NCBI GenBank assembly: GCA_000750105.3
Contig: JPHH03000017.1
Coordinates: 186,001 to 250,000, forward strand
Direction of reading: 5' to 3'
DNA from: Tolypocladium sp. Sup5 PDA-1
Taxonomy: Eukaryota > Ascomycota > Sordariomycetes > Hypocreales > Ophiocordycipitaceae
DNA length: 64,000 nucleotides
The notes beneath the pieces are model-generated. The model made no database searches. It saw only the letters and a list, made by a program, of their open reading frames with translations, and had not been told where the DNA came from. This document shows, one piece after another, positions 1 through 11,602 of this stretch. Each line of letters starts with the position of its first letter. The first letter of the stretch is position 1. The position numbers and the translations under genes are program-made.

Positions 1-353
1 GCCAGGTCATGCTCATCCTCAACTTCCTCGTCAGCATCATCGGCGTTGCGGCCACGCTGTGGGTGTCGGCGCGGTGGTGGAGCCTGCCCGCACGGCTGTT
101 TCTCACCATGGGCGGGAGCATTGTCGTCGCGATTGCAGAGGTGGGGGTGTATCAGGGCTACGTATGGAGGATGAGCGAGTCAAAATCCAGGCAAAGGGCT
201 GCCAAGGAGGTCAAGGAGGTGGTCCAGACGTGGGTGGTGGGACAAGACGGGGGCCACGGGGACGACAAGACTGTCCTGCTACAGAGCAAAGAAGACGATG
301 CAGACGGTGCAGTAAGGAAGAGGACGGCAGCGACAACAAAGCCAGAAACATGA
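1..353 (+). CDS. Vma12-like V-ATPase assembly factor, C-terminal part
   Basis: Only the 3' end lies in the window; the frame is open from the first bases to a TGA at 351-353. The visible part has two hydrophobic segments (about residues 1-22 and 29-53 of the visible peptide) joined by a short loop containing ARWWSLPARL, then a hydrophilic charged tail. Two adjacent membrane spans near the C-terminus with this loop match the fungal Vma12/TMEM199 family. Those ER proteins help assemble the Vo sector of the vacuolar proton ATPase. The low-complexity tail of about 60 residues is longer than I would expect and may be lineage-specific. The family call rests on the membrane hairpin alone, because the N-terminal part is outside the window. 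Confidence 0.6.
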   Translation, partial: QVMLILNFLVSIIGVAATLWVSARWWSLPARLFLTMGGSIVVAIAEVGVYQGYVWRMSESKSRQRAAKEVKEVVQTWVVGQDGGHGDDKTVLLQSKEDDADGAVRKRTAATTKPET

Positions 354-967
354 GCTCATGCTGCAAGCCTAAAGAACAAGATTTACGACGCAAGCCAACC
401 TGCACAGACGTGCACTGGAAACGTGGCCTTTCAAGCGAATCACTGTATTAGCCGTGTTTGAAATCATCGCTTTGGCGGCGCAGCACTGGATATCACACCA
501 GGCCTACACAGCTGGCCTCCGTACTTCGTAGTAAATTACGTTGGTTGTGGTTGGGAGCTTTGGTGATTTATACGGGCTGGCATGTGACATCGCGTAAAGT
601 GTGCACGGGTGTGCACGGGTCTTGGTCGCGTCGCGTCGCGTCTGCATCGACGACGTGGGGCGCTAAACATGCATCTCCGCCTCCCATTTTCGGAGACAAC
701 CCATCTCGTGTACAAACTCCAAGTCTTGCAGCTTGTTCATGCCATTTCTCGTTGGCGTTTTATTCTCATTTTGGAAAGCGATCTTCGTACCGGAAGCCGT
801 CATGCGCTGAGCGAGCGCGCCGATACCATCCATACGCGCCTCGCACCATCCATCGTCACGAGCAACGCCATAATGCCCAATTCATCGCCAGAATATGCCA
901 TGTACGGGTGGTCCCTTTAGCAATGCCATGGAAATGCTGGCTGACGCGTCGCAGAACGAAGCCGGGG
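354..967. other. Intergenic, no gene seen
   Basis: No coding signal is visible. The stretch holds a 10-bp direct duplication (GTGTGCACGG type) at about 601-620 followed by CGCGT repeats. It also has one copy of the dispersed GTACTTCGTA word at 521-530. The reading frame of the next gene stays open upstream to about 458 but has no ATG before 923. Confidence 0.5.
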
Positions 968-1765
968 ATGGCGCACAGCCCGTCGCGAAAGCGCGACAAG
1001 CCACTGCGGACGTACGGCAAGCGATCCATCTCGACGCCCGAACCGCGTAGCGAGCCGCCGTCGAAGAGGGCGCGCCGGGAATCTGATGAACCGACACACA
1101 ACGAGAACACTTTGGCGTCCACGCAATCCGAACCCACGCCAAAGGATCAAGCCTCTGGGCAGGCGCAGAAAGACGGCCAGAGCTCAGCGCAGTCCGTCCA
1201 AGGAGAGACCCGGAAACGCCCGTCGATCCTGAGCTACTTCAAACCTGTTGCGCCGCGCGAGCACGCTGCATCATCGCTCAATGTGACGGAGGACCTCAAC
1301 GAACCAGATCCCTCGCCATTATCCTCGACGGCGAGCCGCCCAAGACGAAAACCGCGCCTGCTGAGGCTTCGTGCCACATCGTCCCCACTGAGCGACGCCC
1401 CTGAAGACCCCGCGGTTGACAGAGAGGATACGAACAAGAGGAAAAGAGACGGCCGTGACGAAGTGGATGATGGGGGCAACAGCAAGAAAGACCGGAGCAG
1501 TCCGTTGCGCGACGGTGGAGACAACCGTCTAAACCAGACGAAAGGGGGCAAGACTTCAGACGAGAGCAAGCCCAGGGGAACGGCCAAGACGAAGAAAGGG
1601 CCGACAGTGCAGACGACGCTGAATCTCTCGGCGCAAGCGGCCTTTGCCGAGTGCAAGGTCTGCGATACAGTGTGGAACCCCCTTTACCCCGACGACGTCA
1701 AGTACCACTCGAAGCGCCACGCGACGGTCATGAGGGCAAAGAGGAAGCAGGAGAATGGACTATAG
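968..1765 (+). CDS. ESCO-type zinc-finger protein lacking an acetyltransferase domain
   Basis: The product has 265 residues if it starts at 968; an in-frame ATG at 923 is the alternative. The N-terminus contains KPLRTYGKR, a motif type found near the start of fungal Eco1 proteins. About residue 80 there is SILSYFKP, which resembles a PCNA-interacting (PIP) box. A long charged, low-complexity middle follows. The C-terminus carries a C2H2 finger, CKVC followed by HSKRH, of the kind found in Eco1/ESCO cohesin acetyltransferases. The acetyltransferase domain that normally follows the finger is missing, since a stop comes about ten residues later. An AATAAA at 1778-1783 supports a real gene end. 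A role in chromatid cohesion or at replication forks is inference from the PIP-like box and finger. Confidence 0.7.
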   Translation: MAHSPSRKRDKPLRTYGKRSISTPEPRSEPPSKRARRESDEPTHNENTLASTQSEPTPKDQASGQAQKDGQSSAQSVQGETRKRPSILSYFKPVAPREHAASSLNVTEDLNEPDPSPLSSTASRPRRKPRLLRLRATSSPLSDAPEDPAVDREDTNKRKRDGRDEVDDGGNSKKDRSSPLRDGGDNRLNQTKGGKTSDESKPRGTAKTKKGPTVQTTLNLSAQAAFAECKVCDTVWNPLYPDDVKYHSKRHATVMRAKRKQENGL

Positions 1766-2269
1766 ACTATGATACCCAATAAACGTTTGTTCAACTCACC
1801 GTTATGTTGCATACGTGCATCGGCGCCGCTGGTACCCCCAGAGGCCGGACGAAAGCCACCAGACTGGGCCCTTCATCCCAACCTCCAGATCGATTGAAAC
1901 TTTCATACCAAGTTCAGACGAAATGTGCGCCACGAGAGTTATCGTGTTCATTCAAGGGCCAGCATCCAAGTCCGACATGCGCCCCGGCAGATTGGAGTAT
2001 TCGTTCACAGCGTAGCAAGTTGCCATGAAACTCGCCCTGGACACTTAATCACGCCTCAGTTACGTTTTTAGCCTGAAGCTTTTCACACCTGGCCCGCGCT
2101 TCTATTATTTACCGTGCCTAGTCTCGACCATTATCACCCGAAGCGACATCTAGCCGGAATAAAGGCAAGAGAACGCGGCACGAGAGCTTATGCCATCTTA
2201 TGATAACCAATATTTGCTACCTTCTGCCAAACCTGACCAGGAGAGTGATGCGCATACTCACCTACGCCG
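1766..2269. other. Intergenic, 3' end of the zinc-finger gene
   Basis: AATAAA at 1778-1783 is a plausible polyadenylation signal for the gene on the left. Only short overlapping frames are open in the rest. I see nothing else. Confidence 0.5.
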
Positions 2270-2752
2270 CTAAGACGCCGTCTTCACCCAGCCAACCTCA
2301 TACCGCCCTCCCTCCAGCTCCCCAGTCTTCCCCTGCAGCAACTGCCCGCCCGCGATGCACGTACAGCGAAACTCGGCGCTCCTGATGTCCGGCGCCGGCA
2401 CGCCGTACAGCCTGGCCCGCGCCATGCACGCGACCCAGGCGCACAGGTCGCCCCGCTGCTCCTCGACGCACGCCTGGCTGTGCGGCGACCCGATCTCCGC
2501 GGCCGTGGGGCGCGCCAGGTCGGGCAAGTTGCTGAACACCTCTGCGTAGTCGTCCGTGTTGGTCCCGACGAGCTCCTCGATGTACTTGACCGTGGTGGCG
2601 GTGATCCATTCCCCGTTCTCGGGGTCGTAGGCTACGCCCGGCATGGTGGGAGAGTGGCTTGGTATAGCAGACGTACGTTGGATGTGATGGATTGCCGAGT
2701 CTGCCAGCTGGATCGGGTCTTGTCCATGCAGTAGGAATGTATGGAGGTCCAT
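2270..2752 (-). CDS. Small hypothetical protein
   Basis: A single open frame of 160 residues runs from the ATG at 2752, or 124 residues from the ATG at 2644 that opens with MPGVAYDPENGEWI. The frame ends at TAG 2272-2270. The C-terminal half is rich in Cys and Ala. There is no signal peptide, membrane span or motif I recognise. The acidic middle (EELVGTNTDDYAEVFSNLPD) reads like real protein rather than a chance frame, but codon bias is the only support. It could be one exon of a larger gene. Confidence 0.4.
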   Translation of the reverse strand: MDLHTFLLHGQDPIQLADSAIHHIQRTSAIPSHSPTMPGVAYDPENGEWITATTVKYIEELVGTNTDDYAEVFSNLPDLARPTAAEIGSPHSQACVEEQRGDLCAWVACMARARLYGVPAPDIRSAEFRCTCIAGGQLLQGKTGELEGGRYEVGWVKTAS

Positions 2753-3334
2753 GGTGTATTGGGATAGGATATTTAAGCCGGAGCGTCGTGCGCCGTGAAT
2801 CCCTTTGTGTGCAGCGATGCTCATCATCGGGCTGTTGAATCAGAGGAGCAAGACGTCCTGCACACATTCACAAAGCAGGCGCGACCTGCGCACCGCTGCC
2901 TGTGAAAGGGGCTGCTAGGACATCGGACCGGTCGCCGTGACACACTACTGCCATAACTGCCGCACGACGACATAACCAAAACTTGATCGATACAAAGGAG
3001 TCGCGCCCCGGGAGCGATGAATCATGTGCAACTGTAGTTCATTGACTATCTGATATGGTCTAAGTGAACCCAGGTCAAGGTATAAACAGTGCGATGGCGT
3101 AAATAAACTTAAAACAACTATTCAACCAAGCAACTTTGTAATCCGTAAACAATCCATGACAACATTCGGCACGAGCATACAATGGCCCAAAGGCCAAGTA
3201 GAGACTGAAGGGGGTATCGGTGCCGTCGTCGTCGCCATCGTATACTACAAACCCGAACAAGACATGATGGGGCCTCAAACTATGTGCGCACGCCCCCCCA
3301 CGACATGTGCTGGCGGTCGCAAACTCTCCGTCAC

Positions 3335-5651
3335 TCAGTACTTGCGGTCGTCGTCGGAGTGGAGTGCCTTGCTGGCCGGGTTGTTCCTGTTCGCCGTCAT
3401 GGCGACCTTCTCGAAGTGGTACAGCGGCGGGCGGGTGGCGTTGCGCTGGAAGAAGATATACTTCTTGAACCACCAGGGAATCGTCTCGGTGATCTGGTAC
3501 CAGGCGAACGTGCGGACGGGGACGGCAAACACCCAGTCCAGCTCCTCCAGGGTACGCTGCATAGTCTCCGGAACCCAGAGGAAGATCATGATGAAGGCGA
3601 CCACGTTGAATCCTGCGTATAGGCCGAAGGCGCCCACCGTGTGCAGCTTCTCGAGCAGGAAGGGGAAAGTTATTCCGAGAACGGAAGCCTTGGAGGGGTT
3701 AGCGAGGGCATTTTGAAGACACGACACGAGATGGGGGTCATACCCAGAACAAGCAGGTGGCGACGGCGAAACCCATACCGGTCTCTCTGTGAGACAGGGG
3801 GTAGACTTCGGCACTGTAGGTGAACGGGACAGGGCCCTCACCGGGCGAGTAGAAGGCTGTGATGGAAAGTCAGCGCCAGGTCCAAAGTAGCCGATAGGGA
3901 GGGAGTTTGCGTACCGCCGAAGAGGAAGACAAACAAGCACACCAGGCCCGTACGTGCCGAGTTCGGGTCTATCGGGATACCCTGGGCGTTCACGGGACCA
4001 TTGGGCATGAGAGTGCAGAGTCCAGCGACGAGAAGAGTCCAGAACATGTTGGGGAAGGTGAAAAGAAGCAGGCTTCGCCGGCCAAACTAGTGGAGCTGTT
4101 AGCGACCGTCGTCCTTTCATTTCGACGGACAAGAGCCGGCTTACAGTATCAATGGTCCAGAAGGCAGGGAAGGCAAACAGCCAGTTCACAAGGCCGAAGC
4201 CGAAAGAACCGATCATGGCCTTGAACGGTCCGAGGCCGGCATCGACGAAGATGGTGGTCGAGTAGAAAGCAATAATGTTGATGCCGCACATCTGCTGGGC
4301 AATCATGACCGTGAACGCGGCCAAGTTGGCGCGGCGAATGCGAGGGATCGTGAAGAGCTGGGTGAAGCGGGTGACGTAGTTGGTCTTCCCGATGATCTCC
4401 TTCTCAATCTCGAGCTGGCAGCTGATGTAGTAGATGTCTCTGGCGACCTGGATCTCATGATTTCGGAGCACCATCATGGACTTCCAAGCCTCGGGATAGC
4501 GCTCCTTCTTCATGTACCAACGGGGAGACTCGGGGCACAGGTAGATGAGCAATAGCAGGGGAACGGCTGGGAGGAAGGGAGCGCCTGGGGAGCAGTCGTC
4601 AGCAACTCGGTTCAATGGAATGCTTCACCGGGCCATTGCTCACCAAGCATCAGTCGCCAGTTGATATCGGGGACGTAGTAGACGGCCAGGTTAAAGGCAG
4701 TTCCGAGCAGGATGCCAAACGCGGTCCACATCTCTGTTCCTGACGTCAGCAAAAAGAGCTCATCAAGGTTTCCAAGGGTAGCACCTACGCCATGACATGA
4801 CCAGAGCTCCTCGGATGGAAGCAGGAGCATTCTCGGCGGCATAAACGGGCACGGTGGAAGCCTTGGCGCCCATACCGATACCCATGAGCAGACGGCAGGC
4901 CAGTTGCTGTTCCCAGGTGTGGCAGAAAGCAGATCCAATGACGGGCCAGATGCAGAAGTGAGCGGCGAAGAAGATGGTGCCTGGTATAAAGAGTCAGCCG
5001 TGACTGTTTCGTGGCAGACGTGGGGGTCAATCAACGGGGGTTGGGCAAACTCACCTCGACGGCCAAACCAGTTGTTGAGGGGATCGGAGATCCAGCATCC
5101 GAGGAACCTAGAACAGACAAGTCAGCGTCCCGATATCCGAAAGTCACGGAGACTGGGCCGGCCACTCACGCGCTACCGATATAAGGACCAGCGTTGATAA
5201 GACCGACAATGAGCTTGTCTTTGTCGCTGCTCGTGCCGATTCCATAGTAGTCCGGGAAGAAAATTGTGGCTCCGTTACTTCCGGTCTGGTCCCAGCCCTG
5301 GACAGCGGCGCCGATGGAGCAGGTGGCGATGGTGAGGAACAGCCTCAAGGGCATGCGCCACCTGTGCTTGGCCTCGATGTCGAGGATTTCGAGCTCGTCG
5401 GGGTTGAGCTTCTCAGGGCCATCGATGGCGTATATGTTGCCGGGATTCTGTGCGACGAGGGCACCCTTCTTCAGTATATCGACATGGTCTTGCAGGCCTC
5501 TGTACTCGGCGAAAGCCTCGACATCGCGCATAAGCTGCTCACGAGGGATGCCCTCGAGCGGATTGCGAATCCTGGTGCTCATTAGATCTGGCGCTTCCGG
5601 GTCGCCACTCAAGTCGGTCGCTACGTACTTGGCTTGAAGGTTTCTGTTCAT
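3335..5651 (-). CDS. MFS sugar porter, eight exons
   Basis: Exons on the minus strand are 5651-5170, 5107-5055, 4980-4789, 4733-4644, 4584-4145, 4086-3915, 3856-3744 and 3688-3335, giving 631 residues with every junction in phase. The protein has a long cytoplasmic N-terminus, then the GCWISDPLNNWFGRRG loop, PESPRW after helix 6, a conserved QQMCGINIIAFYS helix and PETMQRTLEELDWVF near the end. These are sugar porter signatures (MFS family 2.A.1.1) for proton-coupled uptake of hexoses or polyols at the plasma membrane. The substrate cannot be read from sequence. The junction at 4789/4733 gives the conserved MSWQMWTAFG only if the distal of two adjacent AGs is used. No partner gene is adjacent, and a 5.1 kb gene-free stretch lies upstream. 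Confidence 0.9.
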
Positions 5652-8600
5652 ATCAATCTGTTCGGTGTGAGTAACACCTTTCTCCTCGAGGTGCTCGCCG
5701 TGGCGGCCCTTGGGCTCCGGGCTGCGAGTCGCCAGTCAGCATAGTGTTTCTCCGCAGGTGCGCAGGCGCGGACGAACCTGATGTCTGCCATTGGGGGCAA
5801 GTGTCACGTCTCCTCTGTGGCTTGTTCTTCCAATCTCGAATGACAATGGGAGTGGATGTTGACCCGTAGGGAGGGAGAGTGTGAAGCTTCACGGATGGGG
5901 TCGAGAAGCAGCGGGGGAGGGACGGGGTTAAAGTAGTGGTGGAGGATGGAGAGGGAGAGACAAACGGTTCCGGAGGCGGAAGACAATGGCTATTTGTGGT
6001 CGCGTGCGAGCAGCCACTGGGCTTCCCCAGGAGATGCTGGCCGGAAACACATGGCACCAGGCCAGCAGCAGCAAGAACGACGCGGACCAACAAAGTACGC
6101 AACAGGGAAGCCCATCCTAGCCCGTTCCACCGCATCTCGCCGCTTGGATACAATGGCCGGATGTGGAGACCACCATCCTGAGCTGTATGCGGCGTGAGCT
6201 GACAGCCTGACCCCAAAGCGACGACTCATCGAAAACGAAGGCTTGGGTGAGCTGGCTGTTGGACGTGCTCGCCCAACTCGGCCCCGGGCGCCACCACAAC
6301 GCCATCGCCTACCCCGTGCGGCCCCCAGGGAGCAGCCGTCAATTCCCCAATCAACGATGGCGAGGTTCGAACTCTCCACCATCCCCGCACCCCCGGGCAG
6401 AGATTGACTCCAGAAACCCCAAGCCCCATAGCGCCGTTGGCCTACTGACGGAACCGGCAAGTCGTCCAGCGCCCTCGGCGGATCGCAATAAGCAGACGCC
6501 CCCTACGTCGGTGTGCAGCTGGCACACAACTCCCGCCGCTACCCAAGCATGGGGGCGCCCTTGTCCCTCAAGCCATGCTGGCCCTTGGCGGCTTGGTCAG
6601 GCCTGGCTGTCGGCTGTGCCAAGCTTCGGTCCGATGGTTGCGACCGAGAGACATCAAATTCAGCGACTCCATGCCACCAGGCCAGAGAGTCTGTCGACGC
6701 AGTAATTGTGACGTGAGGACAGAACAATAGACGCAAAGTCTGTAACCGTTGTTGGCCGCTTGCGTACAGCAGCAAGAGCGTGCCGCCGCCATGCTGAAAA
6801 GTAACATGTTGCCCCATGCCTCGCAGCGCTGGCGCTGCCCACACCCTTCCGCGAAGGGGCGATGATGGGGATGGGCCGGCTCGTCTCTTGTCGATGCATT
6901 CGTCCAGGGGACACCTCGCCGCGTCGGGGCGAAAGCGTCGAACGCTTTTCTTCATGCTGGCAGCCGGAGACGCACCCACGTGCCAAGGGCTCTGGAATTT
7001 CTCCAGAGCGTTGTTTATTAGGAACACGCCACTGTCGAACAATACGGCACAGTGGTGATGGTGATGCCCTGCAATGCGTGCGAGCAGGCAGCAGAATTCC
7101 TCGATCGTTGAATGGGCGGCCTGGCATGCGCCGACAGATTGATCTAACGCGCCAAGGGCGCCCTGCTGTGGACCCGGGGGCTTTTAGGGCATCTGATGAG
7201 CAGAGAACGAGCGAACGCCGCCCTTGGCTGGCCCATCCATCCATCCAGGCCGCTCTGATCCGTATGGAAGCCCCCCGTCCCACCAGGGCTGCAGCTACTC
7301 GTACGGCGTAGTTGTTGAAATATTTTGTAGGTCTTGTCCAGTGGACCACGACACCCCTCTTTTGCTTCGCTCGGAAACTTCACAAGCAAGCAAGACGCCT
7401 CCCATCTGCTGCCCGGCTGGGCGCCACTTGGCGATGCCGTGGCAATCTCTCGGCCGAGCCTGGCCGCATCCGGGGAGCTGGAGCAGCAGAGCCGGCGTCT
7501 CGAGGATTTCCGGTCGGTCGCCGGCACAGTCCAGCTCGTCGTGTACGGATTCTCGCGACGGCGCAAACGACGATGTCCAGCCTCCTCCTCCTCCTCCTCT
7601 TCACACGGCACCACGTCCAGCGAATCAAGGAGCCGCGCTGCCGTTTATTCTGTTGCCTGATCTTGGGATGTGCGAAAAAGTGGCGCCCAGATAAACTCGC
7701 CTTGTAAGCACCCCTGCTAGCACGGGCGGTGGTGGAGTGGCGGCAGTCTTAGTGCCGCTCCCGCTCCAGGGCAGGGAATGGCAAGCCTCGCCATTCGCTG
7801 GGCTTTTGCGTGTGCAACCCCACGATGCCGAGTTGCTGGTGGTGGTGCTGCAGCTACTGCAGCTGCCGCGTCTTGGGCGTGCCGGCTCGACGAGATGAAC
7901 GTCGTGCTCTGATGCCCGCGGAACGGCCGAATGCGAGGCCAGGGGCGACGGCCATGCTGAGCTGGTGATTCGGATGGGAGCGGTGGAATGGCCGAAAACA
8001 TGGTGGAATGAGGCGCAGAGCGACCGCTGGTGGTGCGGTCGAGGTTTGGCGGACCGCACAAGTACAAGGTACTTTGCGCGTGGGTCGCACGTGATGCTGA
8101 ATGTGGTGATGATTTTCCATCCTCACCCCAGAACATGTGGGAGTGCGCGCGCCATGCGATGCACCGCAGACACCTCTGGTTGCACAAAAAGACCCAGCCA
8201 TTGGCCCAGCGGTCGATGGAAAGCGAAGACCACCAGCGCGCCATCTGCAGTAACCCGACGTCGTTGGGATCGCAAGAAGAGAGGCCCCTCCCGAGGAATA
8301 TCTCCGCAGTGTGCGTAACTACGTACACCACGGTGTAAACGACAACGACCGCCGTGCTGCCAGCACGATGACGGCAGCTGCTAGTTACAGAATGCCAAAT
8401 ACCGTCGGCCGTGTACCCGCTACTTCGCACCGCTGCCCCGGGCCACTATTGTGCGTCTGGTGAGTACGCAAAACCCCCTTTTGCTTGTGGTGGCGCCTCT
8501 GTTGGTCGCCAAGCGTCTTTAAACGTTTGAGTGGCTGGCTATTGTCTCGGGGTCCGGCAGGCGGACCTGAATACGGGAGTTGTTTGCTGGACGTTTCGCC

Positions 8601-10761
8601 GCGAGCAACAAAGACGCTCTGTTCACCGCGCCAGCATAATAAACAGGCGGTTGCTTCCGGGACCTGCGTGCGTCTCTGCAACTCCCTCCATCTCTGGTTC
8701 AGGGCGCCACGGAGACGCACCGGTCAGCTGCCGGTGTCGCAACGCTGGGCTGGGAGCCTGCGAGGCATCCTTTTGCTGGATGCATCTGATGCCCGCCAGA
8801 TGCGTGTCTGCGTGTCTGCGGCTGTACCTGAGGCTGGCATCTGGACGAGCAAGGCGCAACATACTTGTCAAAATCGCTCATCTCGTCATGCAGCAGGATT
8901 TGATTGCGCGCATCCGTCGCTCAAGCCAAAGAACGGCGTCTCCGTGATCCGTTCATGCAAAACACAGAAGCAGAATCCCTCAACCATGATCAAATCCTCC
9001 CTCCGCGACTCCAATGTCGGCCCTTGCCAAGCGCTAATAGTAGCCGAACTGCGGTCTAGCCGCACATCTCCACCTCCAAGGTACGTGGTCTACCCAGGGC
9101 GGAGACGGTCGTGAGACGGCGGTTGGCCGGAAAGCCGATGCCTGGGTAGGAATACTGGTGCCTGTTGGCTATGGGTCCAATATTGCTTCCTTTCCTTCTC
9201 GGTGGCTTCGAGCGAAGGCTGCAATCCACTGTCCAGACCGTTGGGATGGGATGTGGGTTGCCCCCGTTGCATGACTCTTGTTTAGCAATCGGCGCCACGA
9301 CTCGTCTATTCAGCCCAGCCCAACAATGGGTCTTGGGCGCTGTCTCGAGCGTTGAGATGCGCGGTCGTGGACATTCGAGAAGCTTTGCTCTAGTCATTTA
9401 GTTGCGGGGGAAGCGCGTGGAGTTGGAGACGATGCTGGGGAAGTTTCGAGGGTCCAGTCTTGTCCGTCCTGGGGAAGCATCACGATCTGCGGGCAGAGTC
9501 ACAATTGGCCAGAGATGGCGTTAAATCAGCCGGTTCGAGGACGAATACTGCCGCCTTCTGGAGAAGCTTGGACTAGACGGATGCGGAGAGGGCTCTCATT
9601 CTGGCTATTGGACATGCTGCAGCTGACACGGGGACTCGGCACGCCCGTGTTGATGTTTGGTGGCTTGGTGTTGAAGAAGACTACTTGTCCTCGCTCCGAT
9701 TCCGGCGTTGACTCGTCGAGTGATGCGACTTGCCATGTCCAAGCACCTTCAGGCTTTCAGCTACGGCGTATAATTTTAAGATCTCCCCCCCAAGCGTTGG
9801 CTATTCTTAGACGGGTTCACGTTGGTGATGTAGTTTACAACACACGTCCAAGCACCGCCCAAGCTCACATGTAAGACAATTTCCCCCGCGAGGTCCCTTA
9901 CATGAGTTGCCTACTGAATGCTCGGGCCCCTTTGACGTTGTCCCGTGTTTGTAGGGCGATGTGCCAAGTCTACAGACGTACAAATGGTCAATGGGGTTTG
10001 CAGGAGGATCACAATGCCTGCCGTAATAGAGCGTCATCGCTTATATGCCCGCGCAAGGTAGCTTGGATAGCCAGAACGTCGCCTCATGTCAGATGTCAAT
10101 CGCAGGATCTGCCCCTTTGCGGAATCTGACACTTCTTCGATGATGTAATTTGGCGCCTGGCGCGCGAAGAACAAGGTTCATGATGTGCCGTCCCGAGAGA
10201 CTGGGCGCCAGAAACGATGGAACCAAGCACAACGTCCGGACGACAAACAGAAATCGTCATGACCACATGGCATCTACATCTCAAGCGCGTGCCGCCCATG
10301 CCAGAATCCAACGACCATCTGTCCAACATACTTTACATCTCAGCCTCAGCTCAGGTCTCGCCCCAGCCGCACAGTCGTCATGGCACTTTCGAACACCTTT
10401 ATGGACAACACACTCGCCGGGCACAAGGTTTGAAGAGAAGTAACTATCAGTACTGCCAACCTTAACTCCCCGCACATGAACCTCTTCGGCCGTGGGGCGA
10501 GGTATCATGACATTATACCACGTGTGCTCCCCAGACTCCCTATTCGCCCACAGGGATTAATTCTCAATCTGAAGAAACGCCCATCGTCCAACCCACCTCG
10601 ACGACGCACAAGCGACGCAAGTTGCGAAGCTGACAAACTCGCCCCCCCCCCCCCCAAGAAAAAACACCCATGCAATCTGAAGCCCTTCAAACCAGCAGTC
10701 CCAAGCCCCCCAGTCATATGAATCTCAACCGTCCGTTCGACCCCAAGCCCCTTTCCATGGC
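5652..10761. other. 5.1 kb region without a recognisable gene
   Basis: Open frames here are under 240 codons, overlap each other on both strands and show no recognisable domain. Their N-termini mostly use non-ATG codons. I could not build an intron-joined protein as I could for neighbouring genes. There are CTC-repeat tracts near 7580-7610 and a run of 14 C at 10642-10655. The region may be a long upstream control region for the sugar porter, a non-coding transcript, or a decayed element. Confidence 0.4.
10642..10655 (+). repeat. Poly-C homopolymer tract
   Basis: Fourteen consecutive C residues lie about 100 bp downstream of the stop of the minus-strand gene ending at 10762. The length may be uncertain because such tracts are prone to sequencing error. 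Confidence 0.8.
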
Positions 10762-11532
10762 TCAGCTTTTACAGAACCACAAGCAAACGACTGGCTTCTG
10801 GCCGGGCAGCCCAGTTCTTGTGGCATCCCATCCTACCTCACCGATCGTCTTCTTCATGGCCTCCTTGTCGCCCCCGTTGATTTCCAGCCCCTTGTACCAC
10901 TTCCCACCACCGCCACTCATGATTTCAAACACCCTATTCTTCTTCGGCACAGCGTTTGTAGCCCCAAACCCCTTCATAAGCTCGGCAAGTGTCGTATTGC
11001 AAGGGACATGTGCTGCCTGGAATGGGGTCTGGGCAGTGGCAGGCAACTGCCATGGTGGGATGTCTGTCCTGAACGCATGGATTTTGGTGTGCTCGGCCGG
11101 GAAGAAATAGTTGTAGCCGGGTTCACAGCCCACACCGCCGGACGAGTTGGTCATCTGTGCGGCGGGCATGCTCGGGTCGATGGCCGGCCACGGCTGTGGC
11201 TGCCGGGGCAAGATGTTTCCCGTGCCATTCGGCTGGTGGGAGAACGTCTGCGGCGTGTAAAAACCACCGACTGGGGCCTGCGGAGGCAAGGTATGGTAGG
11301 CGACCGCGGGCGTGGGCGCGGGAGGCCACCCCTGGAACCCTGCGTTGTACATTCCGTAAGTCATGTTAGCCCAAGGGCCGTACTGGGGCACTGCACCGAA
11401 GTTATATCCCGGACCGCCCTGGTGATGGACGTATGACTGTCCTTGGCTTGGGACAGGGGCGCCGCTGGGGGCAAAGGGTGGACGTCTCCCTCGCTCGTCG
11501 CGCCCGGTGATGGGATTCCATCCTCCGGACAT
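10762..11532 (-). CDS. Conserved-looking Gly/Pro-rich hypothetical protein
   Basis: An intronless frame of 256 residues starts at ATG 11532 (MSGGWNPITGRDERGRRPPF). The first half is Pro/Gly/Tyr/Gln-rich and probably disordered. The second half is ordered-looking, with NYFFPAEHTKIHAF, VPCNTTLAELMKGFGA and GKWYKGLEINGGDKEAM blocks. That ends in a compact C-terminal module of about 110 residues. I do not recognise the family. The frame stays open upstream to about 11652 without another ATG. A CTAAC branch-like sequence and a CAG acceptor lie just before the ATG, so this may be the last exon of a gene starting further upstream (see the next entry). Confidence 0.7.
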   Translation of the reverse strand: MSGGWNPITGRDERGRRPPFAPSGAPVPSQGQSYVHHQGGPGYNFGAVPQYGPWANMTYGMYNAGFQGWPPAPTPAVAYHTLPPQAPVGGFYTPQTFSHQPNGTGNILPRQPQPWPAIDPSMPAAQMTNSSGGVGCEPGYNYFFPAEHTKIHAFRTDIPPWQLPATAQTPFQAAHVPCNTTLAELMKGFGATNAVPKKNRVFEIMSGGGGKWYKGLEINGGDKEAMKKTIGEVGWDATRTGLPGQKPVVCLWFCKS

Positions 11533-11602
11533 GATGCTGAGCGCAATTTGAACAAGACCGAGAGATGCTCTTGTTAGGATAACGGCAGCGACGACGGCGA
11601 AC

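Noticed and set aside
458..967. N-terminal extension of the zinc-finger protein
   Set aside because: The frame is open but begins at TTG. The first ATG is at 923 and the conserved-looking sequence starts at 968.
6345..6375. GAGGTTCGAACTCTCC resembles a tRNA T-arm
   Set aside because: The T-stem pairs in only four of five positions, and no A-box, anticodon arm or matching acceptor stem lies at the right distance on either strand.
7144..8430. Minus-strand frames of 140-240 codons
   Set aside because: They overlap one another, start at non-ATG codons or within low-complexity CTC tracts, and could not be joined into a coherent protein.
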